Shown here: piece after piece, positions 57,597 to 64,000 of the stretch | How the letters are laid out: each line of letters begins with the position of its first letter | How positions within the stretch are numbered: position 1 is the first letter of the stretch | From: Nesterenkonia sandarakina | Lineage (GTDB): Bacteria; Actinomycetota; Actinomycetes; Actinomycetales; Micrococcaceae | Length of the DNA: 64,000 nucleotides | Direction of reading: 5' to 3' | Assembly (NCBI RefSeq): GCF_003003175.1 | Contig: NZ_PVTY01000003.1 | Coordinates: 124,001 to 188,000 of the forward strand | Notes under the pieces: generated by a model | What the model was told of the DNA's origin: nothing | Seen by the model: only the letters and a program-made list of their open reading frames with translations | The model's database searches: none | Program-made: the position numbers and the translations under genes

Positions 57597-60488
57597 GTGA
57601 CCCCCAATGGTTTTGGCATCTCACGCAGAGAACTCGTCGGCAGATCCTCGGATATGCAGACTCTGCAGCTTCATGCCGAACGTGCGCGGCGGGGCCACAC
57701 GCAACTTGTCATCATCGAGGGTGAGGAGGGCGTCGGAAAGACGACTCTGGTCAAGGAGTTTCTAGCCACCCTGGAAGGATTCGTCCCAGTCACCCTCACG
57801 CTCCTAGAAGAGGATCTGCACGAGGTCGGCTCGATCTTCCAGTGGCTCCCCACTGACTCTGACGACTCGACGCCCCCCACGCCCGGGGACCTGGTCAAAG
57901 CCGCGCGCTCGGCGGCGGACTCGCTCCGTGGTCCCTTTGTCGTCGTCGTGGAGGACTTCCACTGGGCAGATCAGCTGTCGGTGGAGGCCGTGACCCTGGG
58001 TCTGCGCCAGATCCCGCCGACGCCTTGCCTGCTTCTGTTCACGATGCAGCACTCCGAGCGCGAAGACCTCAAGAAGCTGGTCCGAATCGCCCACTCAAAC
58101 CCCTCGGCCTCTCACATCGCATTGTCCACACTCAGTGAACAGGGCGTTCGACGCTATCTCAGCGCGACCACGGGGCTGCCCATCTCGGAGTATTCGGCGG
58201 CCGCGGTGCATCACATCACCGGCGGACTGCCCGTGGTGGTGCACGAAGCGGCCACCTGGCTGGAACACACGAAGTCTTTTCCCGGCCGCAGCACGCAACA
58301 CGTGGTCGCGCGGGTTGAATCCGCCATGCAGGAAGATGCCAGCCGGTACCGCCAGCACATCGTAGGAACGATGGACACGCTCGGCATCAGCGCACGCGAG
58401 GTGCTGGAGCTGCTGGCGCTCGCGGCGGTGCCGCTGCCCGCGTGGTATCTGTTGCGCGCCCTCGACGCCGAGGAGAGCGATCTAGCGGAGCGGCGATCCC
58501 GAGACCTGGTCAGTTCAGACTTCTCCGGCGCCAGTTATCGGTTGCGGAGCTCCAGCTGGCAGAGCACCCTTCGAGATCTCATCCCACCAGCGGACCGGGT
58601 CAGGCTCCATCTGGCGCTGGCAGACTTCGACGACGGCCCGGAGAGCTTCGCGTTCCGGCTCAGCGCCGCGCGTCTGGGCGAGGACCAGGAGCACCTCGTG
58701 ACGCTCGGAGAGCTCGGCTTGACGCGCAGCGTCGAGCTGGAGCAGCAGGGGTTCGGTGAGAAGGCGGAGAGGCTGATCCAGCAGGTCACCACCGCACTGC
58801 CCCAGGAGGGAGGTCTGCGTGCACTGGTGAATCTGGCCGTGCGGCGGCGCGCGCTGCCGCACTTGATCAGTGACGGAATGGATGCCGCCTTCCAGAACAT
58901 ACCCGAAGGGACCCTGCGGTCCGCGTGGAACGCCTTGATGCTGCTGCGGCGTGGGTCCACCAGCGAAGCCGCTGCTGCACTGGGCCGGTTTCCGCCTGAC
59001 CTGGAGAGCATGCCAGAGGACGTCGTCGTCTTCGCGTATGCGGTCAGCGAATGCGGCAGACTCGCCGTACCGTATGGCATCGGGGTTCCCAGCCCGAACT
59101 TCTTCGGTTCGGCACTCACGGTGCTTCGGGAATGGCGAACGACGACTGCCCCGGACACGGACTCCGGGGAGAACACCCCGGATGAAGGCGACTACCTCGG
59201 ACAGCTGATGGTGATCATCGAGATGTGGAGTGTGCTCGCCAGAGGCAGAGAGGAGCAGACTCACGAAAGGAGTCTGTCTGAGCTGTTATCGCGTCGCGTG
59301 CGCTACGCGGGCGCAGGTCTCGCCGCGAACGCTGTCCGCTCCGTGCTGGGTGCTCGACTGCGTCTCGCCGGCGAGTGTCGCGCCTCCTTCCGGATGCTCG
59401 AATCCCTCGTCCAGCAGCCAGCTGCAAATTACCTGGACTCTGCAAGGCTCAGCTTTGGTCTCTCTCTTCTACTCGGGACGCTGGGATGAGGCGGAACAGC
59501 TGACGACGCGGGTGGCGTCGAACGGGCTCGACAAGGGGGAAGATGTCCATGCGCTCATCGGCTACGCGTTTGCGGCGCTCGTGCCGCTGGCCCGGGGCCA
59601 GGCGCGCGGTGAGCGGCTTCTCGACGTCGTGAAAAAGGCCCAGCACGGTCCCGAGCCGACGGCAGCCGATGTGGTCTGTCTCTTCGTCGAGGCATGGGCC
59701 TGTCTGCTGCGCGAGGAGAACCCGCGTGCCCTGGACCTGCTGCTCGCGCTGAAGGAACGGCAATCGCCCTGGACTGCTATGGGCTTGCTACAGGTGACGC
59801 TCCTGGGGCGCCTGCTCTGTCAGCAGGACCGGAGGGCAGAAGCTCGGGATCTGTTTCGATCGATCTACGACGTCAGCGTGCCCGCGACGCCTGCGCTGCG
59901 CCGTTATGCGGAGAACTATCTCTCCGGGCTGACGACAGATGACCCACGCCAAGGCATGGGCCGGCTCCTCGCGGCGATCGATCTTCTCGATCTGATCACG
60001 CATTCGCAGCGGTCGCCCGCCGAGGCTGAGCGGGGAAGCTTCCAGCTGCACCGAGCCGTGCTGGCGCTGGATATCGCCGATCTCTGTGCGGCACATCCAG
60101 AACCCTCAGTGAAGAGCGGAACCGTGCCTTGGGTCTGCTGGCCTGGGCCGGGATCGTGTTCACCCGGTGTGGCGTGGAGCCACTCGCGGAGCACGTGAGC
60201 CAGACCCGCCAGCGATTGCGAATGGGTATGCGCAGGGGAGCTGGCCAGAACGGTGCCTCGGTCGACTTCTATGATGGCCTCCAGGTTCTGACCCGACGCG
60301 AGCGTGAAGTCGCCCGACATGTTGCTCGAGGTCTCACAAATCGGGAGGTGGCGGAACACCTTGTGCTCTCGGTCCGGACGGTCGAGACCCACGTCCGGAA
60401 CATTCTCAGAAAGCTGCAGATGGACAGTCGCAAGGCGCTGCGCGAATGGCTGACGGCTTCGGCCCCGGCAGCCGCCAGAAAGAGTTAG
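57597..60488 (+). pseudogene. LuxR-type (LAL/MalT-like) ATPase regulator broken by two frameshifts
   Basis: Together the three segments encode a regulator of about 960 residues. Segment 1 (57597 to about 59455) has the Walker A GEEGVGKTTL near residue 40, Walker B FVVVVEDFHWAD near 120 and a helical TPR-like region, then runs into a stop at 59487. Segment 2 continues one frame over from about 59450 (SLFYSGRWDEAEQL) to about 60100. Segment 3 returns to the first frame and carries the LuxR HTH LTRREREVARHVARGLTNREVAEHLVLS at its C-terminus. The first shift fits a 1-nt gain in a CT run (59459-59470), the second a 1-nt loss near 60095-60105. Each segment is intact, so recent mutation or sequencing error is possible. 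Start GTG 57597 is tentative. Confidence 0.75.
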
Positions 60489-61212
60489 CCGCGTCCGATG
60501 TGAGCGCCCGGGAGGTGGCCGGATCAACGCCGGAGCCCCGAGATGAACCCCCAGGCCGAGGTCTGGCTGAAGCCCGAGCCTTGCTCCTCGACGCGGACCG
60601 CTCGCTCACCGCGGCCCGGCGGAGTCCAGCAGTTCAGCCCGACCGGTCCCTCAGAACGGGCCCATCCTCCTGGAGCTCGGGCGGAGCCAGCTGAGCCGCA
60701 CGCTCCGAGGGAATGCGCAGACCAAGGATTGCGGCCCAGGCAGAGGTCAGCGGGATGGCGCCGCGAAGACTATGGCCGAGCTCACCCTCGACGTTTCGGA
60801 CTCGGCTGGGCGGCGCTTCGGAGCGACCCGGTACGACACCTGGCCTCCACTCCGCGCCGATGGCGGACCGGGCCTGGGTCATCACCGGACTGGGCGGAGG
60901 CTTGATCAGCTGCTCGCTGTTCCTCAGGACAGCGCACTGCGCGGTAGACGAGCCGCCTCACGACGACGGCGAAAATAGAGCCTCAGCGGAGATCCGCGAC
61001 ACGGGGTTGCGCGCTGGTCACTGCGCTGAAGCCAGCACGTCGTGCGTCAAGAGCACCGTCGCTGCCCGTGCGGCACCCTTGCTGCCAGAGATGATGCGCG
61101 CTCGAGTTCCAAGCCGCAGACATTTCGCCTCTGCGCCGTGCTCTTGGCCGACTCTCCGCGCTTCCTCCCCACATAAGGGGCCCCGCGCTCATACTGTTGA
61201 GGGGAGTCAGTA
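60489..61212. other. Gene-poor stretch with no recognisable CDS
   Basis: About 720 bp between the broken LAL regulator and the TIGR01906 gene. Several overlapping open frames exist on both strands (for example 60713-61213 plus and 60634-60885 minus), but none has family-like motifs, good start signals or the codon bias of neighbours. It may be decayed coding sequence. CATACT (61190-61195) is the probable -10 of the next gene. Confidence 0.5.
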
Positions 61213-61230
61213 ATGCGTGGAGAGGCAGAT

Positions 61231-62967
61231 ATGAGCGCGAATTCCGATCGGAACGAGGCCGGAAGGCCTGCCGACGAGAACGAAGATTTTGAATCCGGGC
61301 TGGACTACGGTGCCTTCGCATCAGAAGAGCCGGTCTTCCCCGATGACACCCTGAGCGCCGAGCGTGACCAGCGTCCCTCCCGGGCGAGCCGGTCAGACGC
61401 CGGTCAGGCCAGCGCGGGCCAGTCGGGGACCGGTCAGCCCGACGAGCAGGCCACCCAGGCCATGCCGACGACCCGCGAGCCGCAGGGCACGCCCGGTCGT
61501 CACGATCAGAACCGTGACGCCCCCACCGAGAACATCCCACGCACCACGTCGCGGGACGCAGACGCCGAGAGCCCCAACGCCACGCGTTCGCTCGACGACG
61601 TGCGCACCTCCCGGGACACCCGATCGATGGATGACACGACCACGTTCACCGGGGCAGCCGCTGCGGGAACCGCCGGAGCAGCTGCTGGACCCTCGGGCGC
61701 CGCAGCTTCCGGCACCGGCGCTTCAGACGCTGCAGCTTCGACCCGAGGGTCGGACTCCAGGACGGCGCCGCAGGCCACTCCGAGTCCGACTCCGGCGATC
61801 TCGAGCCAGGACTCCACCCGTGGACAGGGCGCCGATACCCATCAGCCCACGGAGAATGCCGCTGAGCTGAGCCGTCGCGAGCAGCGTCGTCGTGATCGGG
61901 CCGCCGCTAAGTCCGACGATCAGGACACCGCCGTGGTTCCGGCGACCGCCGGAGCCGGCGCCGCCGGTGCAGCGGCCGGGGCCGGCGCAGGCGCCGCCGC
62001 GGGCAGCTCGGCAGGTGCCAGCACCCGCAGCGGATCCGTGGAGGACTCCCACCGCACCGCCTCCGGACCTGCCCACGCGGCCTCCGGTTCGGACGAGTCG
62101 GTCACCGACGCGGACTTGAACGATGAGGTGGCCCGCTCCAAGCGCGGCGTCTCACGCTTCTTCCAGGTCCTGATCGCGATCTTCACCCCGATCCTGCTGC
62201 TCGTCGCCGCGGTGCGCCTGGTCGCCTCCCCGGTCTTCCTCTGGGTGGCGTACAACCGCCCATGGATCCCGGACGGCGCTTACAGCATGAACGCCGACGA
62301 CCGGCTGGTCTACGGCTCCTACGGCACAGACTTCCTGACCAACCTGGCGAACTCCCGGTACCTCTCGGAGCTCGCCCCCGGTGGAGAGCCGCTGTTCACC
62401 GACGGCGAGGTCTCGCACATGGTCGACGTGAAGTTCGTGGTCCTCTGGGCCATGCTCATCGGCCTGATCCTGCTCGTGATCACCTTGATCCTGGCGCTGC
62501 TGCTGCGCGCCTGGCGTCCCGGAGGAGTGGCCCGCGGGCTCTTCGCCGGCGCCTGGGTGACGCTGGGCATCATCATCGCCGTCGCCGTGCTGGCGATCAT
62601 CGACTGGCAGCTGTTCTTCGCCGAGTTCCACCGGATCTTCTTCGCCGACGGCACCTGGACCTTCCCGACGGATTCCACGCTGATCCAGCTCTACCCCGAG
62701 CAGTTCTGGATCGACGCCGGCATCGCCGTGGTCGCTCTGGCAGTGCTGTTCGCCGTGATCCTGCTCATCGCGACCTGGCCGACCCGCCGTCGTCGTGCCC
62801 GCCGGGCAGCACGCCTGGCCGAGGTGCACGAGCGCCGCAAGGTGAAGCTGGTCGAGGAGCTCAACAAGGGCAACGGAGACTACAGCGAGACCTCGACCCA
62901 CACCCCGACCCGGGGCCGCAAGCGAGACGGCAACCTCGATCGGTCTCAGACCACCACGGTGGGCTGA
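61231..62967 (+). CDS. TIGR01906 family integral membrane protein with long disordered N-terminus
   Basis: A 578-residue protein. The first 300 or so residues are low-complexity (Ala, Gly, Thr, Ser, Asp, Gln), likely disordered and cytosolic. The C-terminal part has four helices (about 312-335, 405-430, 440-460 and 505-530). It matches TIGR01906: YNADDRLVYGSYGT-like loop, SHMVDVKFV, and FHRIFFADGTWTFPTDSTLIQLYPEQFW. Function unknown. ATG 61231 is preferred because GGAGAGG lies 5 nt upstream and the CATACT box at 61190 would start the mRNA about 28 nt before it; ATG 61213 is an in-frame alternative. The C-terminus is basic. Confidence 0.8.
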   Translation: MSANSDRNEAGRPADENEDFESGLDYGAFASEEPVFPDDTLSAERDQRPSRASRSDAGQASAGQSGTGQPDEQATQAMPTTREPQGTPGRHDQNRDAPTENIPRTTSRDADAESPNATRSLDDVRTSRDTRSMDDTTTFTGAAAAGTAGAAAGPSGAAASGTGASDAAASTRGSDSRTAPQATPSPTPAISSQDSTRGQGADTHQPTENAAELSRREQRRRDRAAAKSDDQDTAVVPATAGAGAAGAAAGAGAGAAAGSSAGASTRSGSVEDSHRTASGPAHAASGSDESVTDADLNDEVARSKRGVSRFFQVLIAIFTPILLLVAAVRLVASPVFLWVAYNRPWIPDGAYSMNADDRLVYGSYGTDFLTNLANSRYLSELAPGGEPLFTDGEVSHMVDVKFVVLWAMLIGLILLVITLILALLLRAWRPGGVARGLFAGAWVTLGIIIAVAVLAIIDWQLFFAEFHRIFFADGTWTFPTDSTLIQLYPEQFWIDAGIAVVALAVLFAVILLIATWPTRRRRARRAARLAEVHERRKVKLVEELNKGNGDYSETSTHTPTRGRKRDGNLDRSQTTTVG

Positions 62968-63022
62968 GACCAGTCTCCGACGGCGCCTGACCAGCAGGTG
63001 CTGAAGGGTACACTCTTCGCTG

Positions 63023-63754
63023 ATGACCAGTGACAACACCGCCGCAGCCCCAGCCGCCCAGGGTCCCCTCGTGGGGATCCTGGGCGGCATGGGTCCTGCC
63101 GCCACAGTCGACTTCTATTCGAAGCTGATCGCGGCCACTCCCGCCGCCACCGATCAGCAGCACCTGCGCGTGATGATCTGGGCCGATCCCACCGTCCCGG
63201 ACCGGTCTCAGGCGATCGTGGGCCAGGGGGAGGACCCCACGCCGAAGCTCGTCGAGGGCGCCCAGCAGCTCAAGGACGCCGGGGCCGCGTTCTACGTCGC
63301 CGCCTGCAACGGCTCCCACGCCTTTCTGCCGCGCGTCCGCGAGCAGGTCGAGCTGGACTACGTCTCCATGATCGAGGTGACCGCCGAGCACCTCAGCGCG
63401 CTTCCCTACGTGAAGGCCGCCGGGCTGCTCGCCACCGACGCCACCCTCACCGCGGGGCTCTATCAGGACAGCCTCGCCGCCTACGGGGTCGAGCCGATCG
63501 TTCCAGAGGCCGCGGATCAGCACACCGTCATGGAGGCGATCTACGCGGTCAAGGCCGGAAACCTCGGGGCCGAGCTGCGTGCCGCCCTGGTCCGGGTCGC
63601 TGAATCCCTGGTGGCCCAGGGCGCCGACGTGATCGTCGCGGCCTGCACCGAGATCCCGCTGGCGATGACCACCGAGGAGTCCCCGCGCCCGCTGGTGGAC
63701 CCTGCGGTGCTGCTGGCCAATCATGTGGTCACGAAGGCCAACAGTCTGCGCTGA
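63023..63754 (+). CDS. Aspartate/glutamate racemase family protein
   Basis: A 243-residue cofactor-independent racemase fold. The opening LVGILGGMGPAATVDFYSKLI and the two catalytic cysteines, in VAACNGSHAF (about residue 95) and VAACTEIPLAM (about 212), match Asp/Glu racemases of the YgeA type. The usual CNTAH at the first Cys is CNGSH, so substrate preference may differ. TACACT (63009-63014) ends 8 nt before the ATG and no Shine-Dalgarno is seen. It is monocistronic, followed by a hairpin. Confidence 0.88.
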   Translation: MTSDNTAAAPAAQGPLVGILGGMGPAATVDFYSKLIAATPAATDQQHLRVMIWADPTVPDRSQAIVGQGEDPTPKLVEGAQQLKDAGAAFYVAACNGSHAFLPRVREQVELDYVSMIEVTAEHLSALPYVKAAGLLATDATLTAGLYQDSLAAYGVEPIVPEAADQHTVMEAIYAVKAGNLGAELRAALVRVAESLVAQGADVIVAACTEIPLAMTTEESPRPLVDPAVLLANHVVTKANSLR

Positions 63755-63801
63755 GCAGCTCCGCAGAAGCAGGTCCGGAGGTAGGCGGGGCCCAGGACGA
63801 G

Positions 63802-63833
63802 CGGCATCCCGGGAAGCGGGTCCCGGGACGCCG
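63802..63833. terminator. Hairpin between convergent racemase gene and right-end partial gene
   Basis: CGGCATCCCGGG (63802-63813) pairs with CCCGGGACGCCG (63822-63833) with one mismatch and an 8-nt loop. Confidence 0.6.
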
Positions 63834-63870
63834 AGTCCGAGGGGCCTGCGGGTGCAGACCGAGTACCGGC

Positions 63871-64000
63871 TCAGATGGTGATGGTGCCCTTCGGGCTGCG
63901 GAAGGTGACCGACATGATGCCGGGAGTCCCGGACGGAGCGATCCACTCGACGTCGACATCCTCGAAGGGATCCACGTTCGGGCAGGCGAGCCACTCGGTC
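63871..64000 (-). CDS. Partial CDS, C-terminal 42 residues, unidentified
   Basis: Open on the minus strand from the window edge to TGA at 63871-63873. The visible tail contains ACPNVDPFEDVDVEWIAPSG and ends SPKGTITI, with codon use like its neighbours and a convergent hairpin after it. The family cannot be assigned from this fragment. Confidence 0.6.
   Translation of the reverse strand, partial: TEWLACPNVDPFEDVDVEWIAPSGTPGIMSVTFRSPKGTITI

Noticed and set aside
60713-61213. 166-codon plus-strand frame as a gene
   Set aside because: No homology-like motifs, no Shine-Dalgarno or -10, overlaps the promoter of the TIGR01906 gene, and other frames are equally open.

Overview
The window is high-GC actinobacterial chromosome, most consistent with a Micrococcales organism of the Micrococcaceae type (Nesterenkonia/Kocuria/Arthrobacter-like; genus not provable here). 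Supporting evidence is a mycothiol conjugate amidase, a WhiB2-type regulator, DUF3499, DUF4245, DUF4307 and DUF5719 proteins, a TIGR03089 protein, a class II (GlpX) fructose bisphosphatase and a Kocuria-like putrescine oxidase. No tRNA, rRNA, CRISPR array, insertion sequence or phage gene was seen.

Layout. (1) 1-22500 holds an AI-2E-type exporter and threonine ammonia-lyase, then a block that from memory matches the order of M. tuberculosis Rv1080c-Rv1100: greA, DUF4307, mca, DUF255 thioredoxin-domain protein, hemolysin III, UppS-type prenyltransferase, PhoH, fumC, DUF4245, glpX. An orphan ModA-like lipoprotein, an S9 peptidase, a rhomboid protease, MarR, NUDIX, a prepilin peptidase and a carbonic anhydrase are interleaved. 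(2) 22600-24440 holds an ABM protein and a subtilase coupled to a small I9-like protein. (3) 24600-44570 is a purine/cell-envelope/methyl-cycle region resembling Rv3248c-Rv3277: purK-purE-LCP-manA-GtrA, TIGR03089, whiB2, a giant glycosyltransferase-like membrane protein, DUF5719, DUF3499, Trm112-like, ahcY. The phosphomannomutase expected here is missing, and a MerR-SulP pair occupies that interval. (4) 44600-53800 is a coherent agmatine/putrescine catabolic island: a five-gene minus-strand operon (putrescine oxidase, universal stress protein, APC permease, agmatine deiminase, amidase), a TetR regulator and an aminobutyraldehyde-type dehydrogenase. (5) 53900-64000 holds DUF4188, RDD, a PEP mutase/ICL-family enzyme, SpoIIM, a frameshifted LuxR-type (LAL) regulator, a gene-poor stretch, a TIGR01906 membrane protein, an Asp/Glu racemase and a partial gene.

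How the parts work together. In the polyamine island agmatine would enter through the APC permease and be deiminated to N-carbamoylputrescine. The amidase is then the only local candidate to release putrescine, putrescine oxidase would make 4-aminobutanal, and the dehydrogenase would give GABA. A shared 19-bp operator-like motif lies in front of both the oxidase operon and the dehydrogenase and suggests TetR control.

Structural themes. At least ten genes carry a TANNNT box ending exactly 6 nt before an ATG/GTG and usually lack a Shine-Dalgarno, so leaderless transcription appears widespread. Two copies of a palindromic element (about 60 bp) lie between convergent gene pairs. Two short tandem repeats just after stop codons place TGA in all three frames. 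The whiB2-glycosyltransferase junction has a perfect 14-bp hairpin and no ordinary start codon for the conserved N-terminus.
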